64,000 bases of DNA from Rallus limicola. Its lineage: Eukaryota > Chordata > Aves > Gruiformes > Rallidae. Positions 49,401 to 62,909 of this stretch are shown one piece after another. The DNA is taken from assembly GCA_022605955.1 (NCBI GenBank), contig JAKCOZ010000018.1, positions 6,952,001-7,016,000 of the forward strand, read 5' to 3'. The notes beneath the pieces were generated by a model, which saw only the letters and a list, made by a program, of their open reading frames with translations, was not told the DNA's origin and did no database searches. The translations under genes were made by a program, and so were the position numbers. The number at the start of each line of letters is the position of its first letter. Position 1 is the first letter of the stretch.

Positions 49401-50526
49401 TCTATAATAATCCGAACAAAGGAACAGCTGACAGCTCATGATCATTTAAAGATAGAGCAATTTCTATTTAGCAATCTTGTGACTGCATTTTCTGTATCTA
49501 CGTGCAAGGCTTCCTAATCATTATGTGGGTTTTGTTGCAGTTTGGCTGCAAATGAAACACTATGAATTTACAGGAAACCCAACACAAACACTAAGTCTTT
49601 AAGAGGAATATTAAGAAGCCATTCTCCTGGGTCGCAGAGCAAAGAGGCTGCATATGCACAGCTATTAAAGGTTGCCAGGTATAAGTGGTTGGGCTTATAT
49701 TCTAACCCTAGGAGGAGTGATAAGTCATCGCACATCATTTGTATTAGAAAGGAGAGAAGGATTTTTTTTAAACTTTAGCCACATTAAATTCTCTTCCACT
49801 TTAGCTCCAGGGAGCTGCTCCTCCCAGTAACTGCCAGGAGCACTGCAAGAAGCCCTGAGTGAAGTTTTTAGTTGGCTTCCCACCCAGCCCATGCAACTAG
49901 TAAGAAATTAATAACTGGTCTCCCCTAGCATTTATATTTTTTTTGAAATATGGGAAAAGCTCAACGATGAAATCCCAAACCTCATCTCAGGGTCTCATTC
50001 TGCCACATTAATTTTGCTGAGTAGCTGCTTGCTCCACAGAAATGACTATAAAAAACCAGCACAAGGAAGAGCAGCAAATGACACACCACAGCTGAAAGCC
50101 TGTCCTCTTAGTATTGCCCTTGGAAAATTTACCCTCCTTAAAAGTAGCAGCTTTGTCAGTTATGATGTAATTATTGCATCATTCACTGTGGGGAAATAGG
50201 GTTTTTTTCCCTCACCATCCAACAAGTTACCCAGATTCCCATGAAACAGTTACTGTGGAGCTGCAAGACTCTCCCTGGCTTGAGTCAGGATTAGATGTCC
50301 ACCACTCAATCAACTAGAAGCAAGGGAATTTGGTGAAATATGACAGCAAGACAGCCCTCCTTCTGCACAGGTCCTTCCCACAGCCCATGCTCAGCACAGG
50401 CTGAGAGGACCACATGGGCTATGATAGGCAGCTGTGCTACAGCAGAGAGAGATGGCTGCAGATTCCCCCTCTCCATCCCAGCTCCCAAGGCAGCATCTCT
50501 CTTTGGGTACAAACAGGAGTGCTGGG

Positions 50527-50570
50527 GGTGGTTTGCACTGCTGCTGGAGGTGGTTTGCACTGCTGCTGGA
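50527..50570. repeat. 22-bp perfect tandem duplication
   Basis: The unit GGTGGTTTGCACTGCTGCTG plus GA occurs at 50527-50548 and again exactly at 50549-50570. Confidence 0.93.
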
Positions 50571-52929
50571 GGCTGTGTGAGTTCTGCTGGGCAGAGAGCT
50601 GAGAACTGTCTCACTCAGCAACGCAGAAAGCAGCAGGACTGCCTCTACAGCTTATTTGAGTCACCAATATCTTGGATACCCTCTGTTGAGACTGCTCACA
50701 GACATCCCTGGTTAGACCTTACCCCTTGCCATCCTTAGGACCATCTTTTCCGTAGTAGCTCTTCTCCTTAAAGTCCAACATTTCAACCTCTTCATAAGGT
50801 CCTCAGCGTCCTGATCTGGTCCTTGTCCTGCCAGGAACAAAGTACCTCCTTCTGACACAGGAAATCACATCCATAACCTTAGCACCATGATTTTGGCATG
50901 TCTGTACAGGGCTGGACTGCTTAGACAGAAGAGTCTCACTGGCTGCAGATACCTCAGTGCCCTTAAGCAGTGGGACCGCAGCAGATCTGCTTTCTGTGCC
51001 AGGACACGTTTCCCCTTCAAACCGCTCAGGAAAGTGGAAATAGCTACGGACCAAAGGAAGTGCCAAAATATCAGCTTATAGAAGATGCCCTGCTGCTTAG
51101 GACAGATTAACACATTTTACATACAAAAGCACTGAATGGAAACATCGAGTTACTCTACATTTGGACACCAGGCAATACCATGGTAATCCAAAGAAAAGTC
51201 AGAGAACAGTCTTGCCGTGGAAAATGCCGTCAGCAGTGAGGCTGAGCTTGGACTGCAGCAGTAAGGAAGTTACAATGATTACAGCAGTTTGGGTCATGAT
51301 CGCTTTAGACCTTAGAGGTTTTTCACTAATCTTTTTTCTGCAACTAAATTCTTCACACAGTAGACAATTCGAATAATGATTCAATTCACTGCAATCTCCT
51401 CCGTGAGTCATTACTGAAGTGACTCTTAAACAAAGGTTAAACATTTTAAACAAATGCCTCTACCTTCTGAAATGGGATGCAAACCCCAGTTGGTCACAAC
51501 TAGACATCCAGACAAAAGGGACTTCAATTCTCACAGGTGAGATCCGTCTACATCCACTGATGCATTTTTATTTCAGCAATTCAATGCTATCCTTCAGCCT
51601 CTTTGTGCAGCTATTCAACAAGGCTCTTTATCTCGCTGTCATGTATTTGCAGTATTCACAGAAAAAAAGACCTAGATTATTTAGATGGCAGCCATAGCTT
51701 TTCAGATCCAAAAAATGCCACTACCATTAAAATTATTAAGTAATTGGAGTAGTTCTGCAGCACTGGCAGCAGAGGAGACTACCCTCTTTCCCATGCATGA
51801 AGAAGGAGCATTTCTTGGTGTTTCTTTGCTTTGTGGAAAGGTGGCTCTACCCACAGGACCACAGTGCTGGGTGAATTGTTTCTGTAACACACTCTCCTAG
51901 GAAGGCACCCAAAGAGCTGCCTCTTTCTCTTTTATTTCATGAGAGCAGATGGAGAGTGGCAGACACCCAGTACCAGCCCTCACTTCACTCCATACCTCAG
52001 TGGTGACAGCCTCTGGGTCCAGCCTGAGCCAACTAAAAGCTTTCTTTTGCAGCATTACTGCCCCCAAAAAGCTTCACCCATAAGGATGCTCAGCACTGGG
52101 TCTGGGTTCAGGCTACAGTCCTGGAGGCAACCAGCTCCGTGGGCTTTGTGTTAAACTCAGCAGCTATCGAGGCTTCTACACAGGCCTAGCTCTACTTAAT
52201 TCCAACACCATTCGAAAACACAGCCACTGCTGCCTGTAATGCAATAGCTGAGCCATATACAAACTTGGTGGAAGCATGAGATAAACACAACACAGGCTCT
52301 CGGTTTGCCTATTAAGGTGTTTGCCCTGTTGTTCTTACCGGCATCAGCACTGCTGACAAAAAGCAAGCGATGCATTTTAATAAATCTGGAGAGCTGTGTT
52401 TGGCTTCCCAAGTAGCTCCGCAGTCTGCCTGACAAAGGGAGCTACATGCTGCTGCAAACCGGGCTTCTTCAGGGAAGGGGATGAAGCAAATGTTTCTGAG
52501 GTTCAGATGAGCAATCTTCTGTGCAAACAGACAATCCCCGAAGCAAAGCCAACTGCCGAGCTGTTTTGATTAAATAAGCCTGGGATCACTAAATTTCTTC
52601 TCCTGCAGAGTCCAGGAAAGGAATGGGACAAACTCCCAGTGCCAGCAATGCTTTTCTGAACACCCACTTCACTGACTTTACCCCTCCTTCCAATGCCACC
52701 TGGACATTCTCTGCTCAGAATAATATTCTTAGAGCCAAACACCTGCTCTTTCACTAAGTCCTGCCTGGAGAATTAACCGGCAAAGGTTCATTCTCTGGTT
52801 TCCCTGTAGATGCCTGATGGACATTCAGCAACCCCTTTCCCCAGATGCCAGCACTCCAGGTCGCACCCCTCTCCTTTCGCTTCCCCTTCACAACCGAAGA
52901 GCTGGGTTGGTTTTTTTTTTTTCCATAGG

Positions 52930-53310
52930 AGCGCACTACCGCGGATCCCAGCCCAGACTACACCGGCTTTGCTTCAGCGCCTGGGCTTGGCGGAGCGGTG
53001 CGGGTCAGGTCGGGTCGGAGCGGGTCGGGTCGCTGCCGCCGCCCCGCCCGGCCGGGATCTCGGCGCCGCGGGCGCTCCCCCCAAACCGCGCTCCGCACGG
53101 TCTTTGCCGTTACGTTTCTGCCCTCTAACGGGTAAAGGCAGCTTCGCAACTCGCCTTGCGGTCCTGAAGAGAGGGAGGAACGGCCCCGCGTACGGGACGC
53201 GGTTTATAAAGCCCCGGGCCGCTGCGGTGCTGCCCGGCTCCCAGCCACCCGCACGCGTAGGCCCGGGCCAAACGGCGGGGAGGCTGCGGTGCCTCTGAAG
53301 CAGCGGAGCC
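52930..53310. promoter_or_regulatory. CpG island, candidate orphan promoter
   Basis: About 50 CpG dinucleotides in roughly 380 bp by my count, against a CpG-poor background on both sides. It includes a GC box (CCGCCCCGCCCG, 53039-53050, Sp1-type on the - strand), GGGTCGGGTCG-like short repeats at 53000-53032 and a TATA-like box at 53203-53210. CpG islands of this density in vertebrates usually mark promoters active in the germline or early embryo. No recognised gene begins here: ATP10B ends 40 kb to the left, and MIR146A lies to the right, transcribed toward the island. It may be the promoter of an unannotated lncRNA or a distal regulatory element. Confidence 0.8.
53203..53210 (+). promoter_or_regulatory. 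TATA-like box TTTATAAA within the CpG island
   Basis: GGTTTATAAAGCCCCGGGCC has the classic layout of a TATA box flanked by GC-rich sequence, placing a + strand start near 53235. TTTATAAA is itself palindromic, so the - strand is also possible (start near 53178). No clear coding first exon follows: the first + strand ATG (53313) opens only ten codons (MAEPELREPL), although a GTAAAT that could act as a weak donor lies just before that stop. Confidence 0.4.
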
Positions 53311-55107
53311 AGATGGCAGAGCCAGAGCTGAGAGAGCCCCTGTAAATATTTGTACTGCTCAAATAAATAAGCACGTTTTCAGTTTCTCGGCCAACTTTGA
53401 GGAGTCTGCATCACAGAACTAGGCTTTAGTGCAAGATTTCTTGGCCCGCAAAAGGGGTTTCTGAGACATGGTTTAATTTCACCACAAATTCAGAGCACTT
53501 TCTACCCCTGCCTTTTTTCCTCCAAGGATGTGAGCTGTAAGATTAAGGGGGAAAGAGAAAAATCCCTGAAAAAAAGTAAAACCAAACAGTAGAGATATGA
53601 GGCCAGAGCTTGCCCTGTGCCTACCCAGGCTGGAGAAATGAAACTCTGAACACTCGCTAAGAAAATTACAGAGATGAATTTCAAAGTTGCCAACCTACTG
53701 GGTTTAGCTGAAGAGCTCCCACGAAACGAGAGAGAGCAGTAGTAGTCATAACCCTTTAATCTGTTAAATTGCACAAGGACTAGTTATGTCAGAAACATCA
53801 TGTTATATCCGAAACAAGGAAGCTGGATGGGTGATAGACTGATTTTAAAAGACTGATATAAATATTTGTACATTTGTACATTTGTTTCAGTGTAAAATAC
53901 CCTGCAAGAGCTTGTCCTGGCAGCTCCCCTGAGCCATTGGTGCAACAGGGCAGAGCAATGGGAGCAGTCACAAGCTGCTCTGGCAGCAGCACCATTCGGT
54001 GAGTGATGAGGGGATGCAGTGATTCAGTGGGTCCTTCCAAGAGTTTCTGAAAACAGCTTTCCTAAGTTGCAGTTGATGTATTTACTTACTTAACTCCTTA
54101 GTGTTGTTAGACTTTGTTTATGTGTTTTGAGTAGTGGGAGGGAAAACCTCCTCCTTTTTTTAGTGGGGAAACTACAGAACAAAACAAACATGATTGGCTC
54201 CTTTCCAAATTGTGTCTTTATTCCATTATAGTTTTACAGCTAAAAGCACTGAAGTGCTGAAAAAAAATTAGGTCTATCTACATCTTCTCATGGTAAAAAG
54301 TGGCAGAGAAAACCCAGATTAAAATGAGATCTAAGCAAAGGTGGATCAGCAGCTGCAAATTAACTTACATACAGCACAAATCCTGCTGAGGCAAATTATC
54401 CCTGCATCTTTCCCTCTCTTTGGCCATCTAACGGTGTTCACTTTCTCTAACTGCTGAAAGAAGCCAATCTGAGTTTAAAGAACAAAGCAAGCAGCAAACC
54501 ACCACAAGGTAAGCTATAGCTACTAACAGCTTCTTGACTGCCCCTATGCAAACTGAAGATATTATTTTTTTCTTGTCAGAAAGATTTGCCTCATGGTACA
54601 ACTGCCTCCATCCAATGTCCCAAAGTGGATGGTGCAAATGCTATTTTAATCCACAGTTTGGCATTGATCCTGATGTACCCACAGCATACGGATGGCAGTG
54701 CAGTGAGACCCTGTGCGGCTGTGCTGCGCGAGGCACTTTCAAAACAAAAAAGGCAGAAGAGCTTTAATCCTTGGGGCCAGTCAAGTTATTCTGTGCATAA
54801 GATCCAGTGAAAGAGAGGGTGGAGATGACTGGATGGCTCAGCAGCCCTGTACCTCCAGCCTCTTGTGCTGCACTGGTGTATAAAAGACCTTGCTGGTACT
54901 CATCGAAGGATGAGCACACCTCAGTCCTCCTCAGTACTGTGCCTTCAGCTCCATGCCAAAGGCATGCAGGGCTGTGCAAATCCTTTGATGAGATGCACTG
55001 CGATAGGGAAATTATACAACATAAAACTACTAAAGCTCAGATCCAGCCCTGAACCCAGGCTCTGTATCTCCTTGATGTCTATTAATGCCTCTCAGCACAT
55101 TGCAAGG

Positions 55108-55165
55108 TCTGGACTAGAGGATTCCTTAAGATCTCACCCAAACCTATTTTCTTTGATCCTTCTCA
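55108..55165 (+). mobile_element. Probable CR1 3'-tail remnant
   Basis: GGTCTGGACTAGAGGATTCC followed by TTAAGATCTCACCCAAACCTA and TTTCTTTGATCCTT resembles the CR1 3' end (GGTTGGACT.GATGATC...GGTCCCTTCCAACC...TTCTATGATTCT). It is short and diverged, so the call is moderate. Confidence 0.5.
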
Positions 55166-56629
55166 TTTCTTATTGAACCAGAAACTTCCCGTTCCAATAC
55201 AGATGTAATTCCAGCCCCTTTGGCACCTTTTCCAATCTCCATTAGAGCTTCACAACCCTGAATAAAATGTAGTTGGTTTAGCGCAGTCAATGGACTGCGA
55301 AGTTTCATCATTTAATTTAATCTCTCTTGCAGTAGTGCAATTCCCCTTCTAGAGCCCTGCCTATCTAATAGGTGTATATTCTTCTGTGTCCTGGCCCTGT
55401 CTCGTCTGATCACAGCCACAGCATACGGATCAGACACTGCATGTCCCTTGTCTGGGGAGGAGGGTGGAGACAATGTCACTCACCCGAAATGTGGAGTGGG
55501 AGGGCCAGAGGGCGTTCAATGTTTCGCATCCCTTGCGCATTTTCTCTTAGAGGTATTGTGAGAAATGTGATCAATTCCACCCAACTCTTTCTTCCTACAG
55601 ATTAAAGAAACACAAAAATCCTCTTTGAATACCTTGATAACACCTCCTGAGCTGGCTTCATTATAAGCTATTGTGAGGCATTTCCAAAAATGCACATTTC
55701 ACCATATAGGTCAGGAATAACCCACTGATTGGGATAAAAGGTGCCAGTGCTCAGTTATAACAACTTGTGGTAGCTGAGGAATGTGCCTGCCCACACCTCA
55801 GGCATCTTCTTCTGCAAACCAGAAGCTTCAAACCTGCCCAAGCAAAAAATCCCCCCAAATGAGACTGATGGGACAGTCACATACCTACAGCAATGGGAGG
55901 CCAAAAACCCCATCAAGAGGAGAAAACTTCCCTGCCACAGCGCTGGGAGCTTGCTACCAAAAAGCCCTTGCTGTTTCAGCTGTAATTAAGTAAATCCCTT
56001 CGATGCATTTGTGTCAAAACCATTGATCAAGAAACAGTATTAATTAGACCTAATCCACACTTCGGAGGCACCAGAACATATCATCACGACTCGAGGGGGT
56101 TTAGGGCAGCGGAGTGTATGTCTCAGCAAGGCTTGCTTAATTTTATCCTTATGATTTTGAAGGTGTGAATGCACAGAGAAAAAGAAGAAGGAAGAAAACA
56201 GAAGAAAAATAGCAGCATTGGAAATTTAACCCTTCCGAGGTGCAGGTAGCACACTGCCCAGGTTTTAATCTCACAGCCGTACACCCTGAAAGTTTGTGCC
56301 TTTGGAAAGAAACATAGAAATATCATTGAGGTACTAAATAATCCAACTGCAGGCACATCTATTTGCTTCTCTCTGAGCAAGCAGATACCTGGCATCTGCA
56401 TGGGCAAAGGGCTAAGTAAACCATATAGGTTATTTACTGCGAGAAGGCAAAGTCCGAGATCCCTGGCAACACCCCAGCCCCACCAGCCTGATCCCAATAC
56501 AACTGGTTGCCCTGTCTTTCCTCCACACCACTACAAAACCAGCTGTCTGCTACCAGGCGCAGATCGGAGAAGCATTTGGAAAGTGCTCCAGGTCTGAGGA
56601 TCTCAGGAGTTAAAGCAACCAGAGGAATC

Positions 56630-56700
56630 TTAAACAAAACCAACAACAACCAAAAAAAAACCACACCAAAGAAAAAAAAACAAAACCCACAAAAAAGAGC
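56630..56700. repeat. A/C-rich low-complexity stretch
   Basis: Runs of A broken by single or double C, such as AACAAAACCAACAACAACC and CAAAGAAAAAAAAACAAAAC. Confidence 0.85.
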
Positions 56701-58884
56701 GAAGCAGCAGCTCTCACAACAAAAACGCAGTTCCAAAATTAATGAGATTTTGATAACCTCGCTTTAAAAATTGAATATTTCCATTTTAAAATGTACAAAG
56801 ACTAAAATCTTCATAAATATCCTATTAAGAAACTTCTGCTGCTGTTTCAGAGTTTCAATTGAAATACAGTGCATGAAGGTTGCCATAGCTACGAGCAAAT
56901 TTTTAAATAACTGTTTTTCATCAGAGCAGCTGCGGTATCGTGCAGAAACAAGGGTGAAGTAGGGAAGCTGGAAGGAGTCCGACCAACTTCAAGCTCCTAA
57001 TCAAGCGACTGGGAGATTTTCACAAACACAGCATAGAAACTTTTAATACGCTTTCTGCTTTTTAAAGAAGATATTGCCTTTTGTTATTTGGCAGCACCCC
57101 AGCAATGCTGTCAGCACTGCGCGAGATCTCAGTCAAGAGGAGAGCTTTGTTTTCATGCTGGAAGAGATAAAAATTTCCACTGCTAAGCCCCTACCGAGTG
57201 CCCAGGCACTGAAGGATGTGCCTCAGGTCCGCTCTGGAGGGCTTTCTGCTTGAACCGGATGATTGGCAGCAATATGCCTAAAAATGCCACAAGAGCCGCA
57301 GATCTCTGTATCTAAGAAAAACTCTTCCTTGCCTGAGCTCGCACAAGTAAATACAGAAAGGAGGAACTGTGAAGAACACGTGAAACTAAAATGTTAGCTG
57401 GAGACTTTTGAAGTGGGGCTGTGATTTAGGTGGTCCTGCTTCCAGTGGTGTTCGGTGATTCATGGGCATCAGGAGGCATTTTCCTCTCCTGTAAGATCTC
57501 TCCCTGGCAGGAATAGGCAGAGCAACTTTCTGAGCATCATTGCAAGCAGAAAAAGGCCATTTCTGCACTGTGGGCATCTGTTCAGAGGAGGGCTAGGCTC
57601 TGGACAACACTGACAACCTCCTTTTTACACCAGCCTTTCAAACAGTGATACTAACTATGGCAAAATTCCTAAAAAACTTCAGACAGATTAATTTTGTGTC
57701 CTCAGCCAAGTATGTCCCTGTGTCCCAGTCTATAAAATGAGAATAAATAAAGAATAAAACTTCTCACAGGAATACAAAGAGATTTAGCTCCAGCACAATA
57801 GCAACTGAATTGCGAGCTATAGAAAGCAGAAATGCTTGGCTGAGTTAGGGTTTTCTTCCTAAACAACAACTTAACTATCATTATTTAATACACTATTATG
57901 AATCTGAAAGAATCATCACAGTGATAAGTACTCTTAATACAACTTGGTTTGTTTATCTATGACCTATTTCAAAAAAGTGCTGCCTGGTACTTCAGCGTCG
58001 ACACATGGAGGCTTGTGGTGCTCTGCCATCACCTGCACAAGCCACAGAGTCCAAGGTTTGCAGGCAAGCAGGAGGCATTAATCAATGCAGACAAATCTGG
58101 GCAGTCTACTGGTATTTCACATTTCATTGAAAAAATTTCCTTCACATCTTGAAATCAAAGAACCACCTTTCCCAAGGACTGTAGGTTGGTTGGTTCCAAA
58201 ATAGATAGTTTTTTCATCAGGCAGCATAGAACAAAATTTTTGTGGGGTAAGAGAATGAGAGAGGAAAACAAAGGGGGAAATTCAGGAAAAAAAAAGCTTA
58301 TAAAAATACAGAAAAATGAAAGTTAAAAAATCTTATTATTGCAGGTTCTTCTAATAAATTACATTCTTTGACCATTTCCAAGTATTACCCCTAAGCACTG
58401 AGGCCATGTAAGGCCCTTCTTTGGCACAGAAAAAGAAAATTTAAAAAACTCCCATTTTGGAAACTTCAGGTCAGCAGTGAGTGTTCAGAAAATGGAAAAT
58501 AAGGATGACTACCAGAGAGGCAACCTGGCAAATGTATTTCCTACTAGCTTAATGGAAATTTAAAGTGCCTGTCTCTCCCAGTGCAAAAATAGGGTAGTGC
58601 TGTAGAGTGATGTCTGTACCTGAGTGCATGTATCCTGTCAAAGGGACAGACCTTCCAGGATATCTTTAGGTATTAACTTCTCTGATGTAGACAGTTTTTA
58701 AAGGATAGAAACAGAAGATAAAAAAAGCACAACCTGCTGCATGGTTGGGCTGCCAGAAAAACAGATTGTGAGTCACTGAAAACTAGTGACCTTAGTCAGC
58801 ATATTGTGAGACTCCCTAGCTTTCAAGTCCTGCTGATTCTTTCCCAAGGCAGAACGGCTTGTCAAAGCTGTAGTATCCATACAT

Positions 58885-58905
58885 ACACACACACACACAC
58901 ACACA
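58885..58905. repeat. (AC)n microsatellite, about 21 bp
   Basis: About ten AC units preceded by ATACAT. Confidence 0.93.
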
Positions 58906-61253
58906 CTCACATTAAAGTGCTGTTTCTCTCAGCTGTGCAGACATCAGGATTACTGAACCTGACATAAACTCATCATCTTCCTGGATGCAAAAATGGATGG
59001 TAGCCAAAAAGATGAGCCACAGTCAGCAGAGCTATCTTGTTGTGGGGTACCAAAGGGCAGCAAGCACAGCAGAGCCATCTCTAGAAGAGTGTGCAATGCA
59101 CAGCCACTCCTAAGACCATTTGCAGAGAACAAGCGCCTGTCTGCAGCCTGCACTGACGCCTCTCATCAGTATTCACTGGACAATGCATTCACAGTATAAA
59201 GAAGAAATGCAGAGGCTTAAGAAGAAAATGATGGGTGGGAGGCAGCAAAAGGGAGCGGTGCTTAATGCCACAGGGCACTTTTCTCACCGTACTTGCAATG
59301 CAAAACGTGTGAACACCTACAGACCTGCTCCTGCTGCACCAGCTCCTCTCTCTCTCTGCCTTTGTCCACCCCCCATCTCGAATCGGGGAGAAAAGAGTCC
59401 TGGGGGGCAAGCTACAAAAAGAAACGGTGAGGGGGAGAAAAAGATAACAAAAAGAGACAATTCCACAATACAGGGGAGAGAAGTAGGGGGGAAAAAAAAC
59501 ACAAGAAATGCCCTGAAAGAGGCAGGGAGGGATCAGGGATGAAGAAGTGGGGACAGAATGCCAGCCAAAGGAGGAGGAGGCAGCAAACCGCACAAGGTGG
59601 CAATGGGTGACACTGGGGCAGGCTCATACCAGAAGAAGGGTGTAGAGTGTTTGTCCTCATCTGTTTGTTGTGAATAGTAAACTGAAAGCCCAAGCAAAGA
59701 GTAACGAGCCTGCAATGGAATTCAGGGCTGCCTCTCCATTTTCAGTGTTTGGACTCTCAGTTTATTCATCTGCAAAATGCAGGCAGCCTGGCTGATCTGC
59801 CAAGCCTGTGCCGGGGGGATTCAGCCCATTGATTTATTTAGAACAAAATAAACAGAGTAAGGTCTGTGAATAAGCACCAGAAGGTGGCATAGATCAGACT
59901 GAAAAAGATACAAAGAGGGTATATCTTTTCAGCAAATGCTTTACTTGCCCAAAAAACAAGTTTCAAATCTGTAGCAGCACTAACAAATATAGCTGAATTC
60001 ACTTGAATGATTCTGCCAAGAAGGAAAAGAGCACAATCAAAAATCAGAATGTCACTCCAAAAGGGAGGACCAGATTAAAGAGCTCAGTTCCGTAAATCAG
60101 GGCACAGGAGAAGATGAAAAAATCCTTCAGAAGGGCTGCAGAGTCAACATAAGTCGCTTTCCCTTCTGGTGTTTGTGCACAAAGCTGCTGAATTCAGTCA
60201 GGACTTGCATCAATTAATACACATGACATGTCTGTACATCTGACAGGGCGTCAGGAAATGAGTCACTGAGTCGCTTTACCTTCGGCAGTGTGACACTGCA
60301 TTACTGCAGTGTGCCAAGAGGCACATACCCTGTGCTCGCTGGCCGGGGCATGAGCTGCAGGCTGGGGCGTCCTGAGGACTGCCCTGGTTACAGTGACGTA
60401 CAATAAACCTGTCTACTGCAAGGCAGCATAATTAGACAGTTGGAGGTTCATTGGTTTGAAACCACATACCAAAAATACTTTTGTTCTGCTAGAAAGACAC
60501 AGTGCTGTCAGTAGGACAGTCTGGGACTTGAAAACTTACCTGGTTTAAAGATCCCAAGAATACCTGGCATGAAGGTGCTTTGTCATCAGGGCAAGGAAGG
60601 TTCAGAACTTGCAGCAGCCTGTCACAAAGGAAGAACACACAGAATGGTCACCACTGGCTGAAAGGCAGGCTTGTTTCTTCTTTCAAATGGCTTGTGCCTA
60701 ATAGTTTTTATCTGTTCTCTCTTGCTCAGCTGCAGCTGCAGATCACAGAAAACACCTAGGCAGCTTTGAGGAAAAAAAGGCTTGAGAATAACAAACTGGG
60801 AACAGCTCTCATCCTCACCATTTTTCACATGAGCAGCTGTGATCAGAACATGTACTTGCTCAGGACACAACTACTTTTTCATTACATGTAGGTTGTGCAA
60901 CTGTTTTCCTAATGCAAGCCCAATGTTTGTGGAGAGCTGGAGCTCAAGAGCTGGAGAGAAGTTTCGTGAATTTCACCTAGACACAGGCAGTCCATGATGC
61001 CTGGGGAGGGCCAGCACCAGGCAGATTTGGTAGGTATATGCTATTTGCAGCTCACCAAAGGTGTGGTAACATGGTGTGTAAATCTGTGAGGAGTGAGGCA
61101 CCCCACTCTGGGGGTAGACACACATGTCCCAGACCTAGGACAGGAACACCCTCACCCTTCTGGGGAGTACAATCGAAAGCTATTACCAGAGTAACAACAG
61201 CCCTGTATCTGTTCTTTCACTTACCTGATGAGGACTTGTTCACTCCTCCATGT

Positions 61254-61283
61254 TTTAACTACTTAAGCTTTAACTACTTAAGC
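61254..61283. repeat. 15-bp perfect tandem duplication
   Basis: TTTAACTACTTAAGC occurs at 61254-61268 and again at 61269-61283. Confidence 0.92.
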
Positions 61284-62867
61284 TTTTTGAGATAACATTA
61301 ATAGCTCTATTATTAGTTCTCAATTCGCTTTAGACGTTTGAGAAGTAAAAGAAAAAAAAAAGCACTACTTACACCACATTTTGAGGACCGCCCTCAGAGA
61401 CTTGGGGCTGCAAATGCTCCTGTGCCAAAGACCATTGGGATTTCATCAGTGGTCTTGTGTGGTTACTGCCAAACAAACATCATCTTCTCTGCTGCATCAC
61501 TGCCTGGAGGCTGGGCTTCAGAGTGAAGGAGTGGATGAAGTTTTACTCCTTCAGCCAAATGGGAGAAAAATAAAAAGAAAAAAAAAAAAAGAAACTTCAA
61601 TATTAACCATTGCTTTGTGTATTTCTCCCTCTTGCTTAATGGATATTCCTACAGCAGGAGCTGGTGGAACTGGTGAGCTCCTCCAAGAACTATAATCTCT
61701 AGACTGGAGAGCACAACACCACAAAGAAATGCTTCAAACCCTAGAATAAAAATTTATATGAAAAGCACATCAGTATGAAGATACATCTGTATCCACAGGC
61801 AACGGTGATTATATCTGATTATTTTTAGTGTAAATACATTTTCAGAATAAAAGGCACATGACAGTTTTAAGCTACTTAGCTGAACGTGCTGCTCCCGCAC
61901 CTGTGGGATTTTAATATTTTTATGCTTTTAAAAGCATTGCACTGCAGGGATAAGTTCAGTGCATGATCCACTTTACTGAGTTGGAAAAATGTAATTTAGG
62001 AAGGTGTTATTATTGCAAGAAACAGGTGGAAAGCTCATCAGTAATGAGGATTTTTACATACTTAAAGACCATAAATATTGTTTTCCTGATGCTTGAATGA
62101 AAACTTTGAACTTAGGTCCTCCAAGAAAAAAAAAATCAGCCTGTGGCTTGTATGAATCCCCCAACAAGGGGATTCTTGTGCTGCCAAGCCTTCAAACAGC
62201 ACATGCAGTGCCATCACTGATTACACTAGAAACTCCCTAATCCAAACACTCCAGGAGCACATTACCATCTTCAGGAAAGCAAATCTGTATTTATGCCAGG
62301 GTGCTGTGGCTGGTGCAAATGCCTATTCTTTACAGTCACAGCTAAGGTTGGGGGTTTTTTTGTTGTTTTTTTTTTCTGAAAATGGGTATTAGGCATAAGA
62401 CAAAGCAAAAGAAACAGTAACAGTGCAGCAGCAGTACCAGACAGAGGGGGTGACAAGAGATTATCTGTTGGCAAACTTGGTGTTCAGATCAGGGTGGTCC
62501 AGAGTTTCACTGTCCTAGTGCCACCCACCATAGGTGTTGTGAGGAGCACTGCGCCTCTCTGCAATATTTGGGGACCGTCAGTTCATCAACAATATCTCAG
62601 GGATTTATACATAACCTTGATAAAACTGAAAGAACGGAGAGAATTAAACAGCGAGCAGCAACACAGAGCATATCGGCTAAGGAAGACTCAACTGGGTAGC
62701 TGTTTAACATGAGAGAGCTTGGCCTTTGCAATGAAACCTCCCTGTTAAAATGATTCACATCACTTATTCTTTCTCTCCTACTTGCTGCTAACACCATCCA
62801 GAAGAGTCAGCGAATGATCGAGCGCTTCTTTGATCTCCTGTGTATGTGAAGACAGAAATATCCAAGC

Positions 62868-62889
62868 TGAAGAACTGAGCCCCATGGGT
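62868..62889 (-). ncRNA. MIR146A: miR-146a-3p (star) arm, position approximate
   Basis: Placed by pairing to the 5p arm with the usual two-nucleotide 3' offset; exact ends cannot be set from sequence. The CUCAGUUCUUCA half matches the human arm closely (human UUCAGUUCUUCAG), while the loop-proximal half differs. Confidence 0.75.
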
Positions 62890-62909
62890 CTGACAGCGCA
62901 TTCAATTAC

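Larger units (their letters stand above)
36749..52929. other. Intergenic sequence, no gene recognised
   Basis: Mostly unique sequence with small low-complexity tracts: an AC-rich repeat at 46401, a palindrome at 46056, a 22-bp duplication at 50527 and a short GT tract near 41811. A locally CpG-enriched patch lies at 44221-44710. The longest open frame (169 codons, 47439-47948) resembles no protein family I know and has no splice or promoter context. Confidence 0.65.
53311..62845. other. Intergenic sequence between the CpG island and MIR146A
   Basis: Contains a probable CR1 tail at 55108, an A/C-rich low-complexity stretch at 56630-56700, an AC repeat at 58885 and a 15-bp duplication at 61254. 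Part of the right end is probably the 3' portion or flank of the miR-146a primary transcript on the - strand, but I see no convincing - strand AATAAA close to the hairpin. No coding gene recognised. Confidence 0.6.

Noticed and set aside
52810..53298. 162-codon open frame across the CpG island
   Set aside because: GC- and CpG-rich DNA is poor in stop codons, so long frames are expected. The translation is Ala/Gly/Arg/Pro-rich without a family match, and it begins upstream of the predicted start site.
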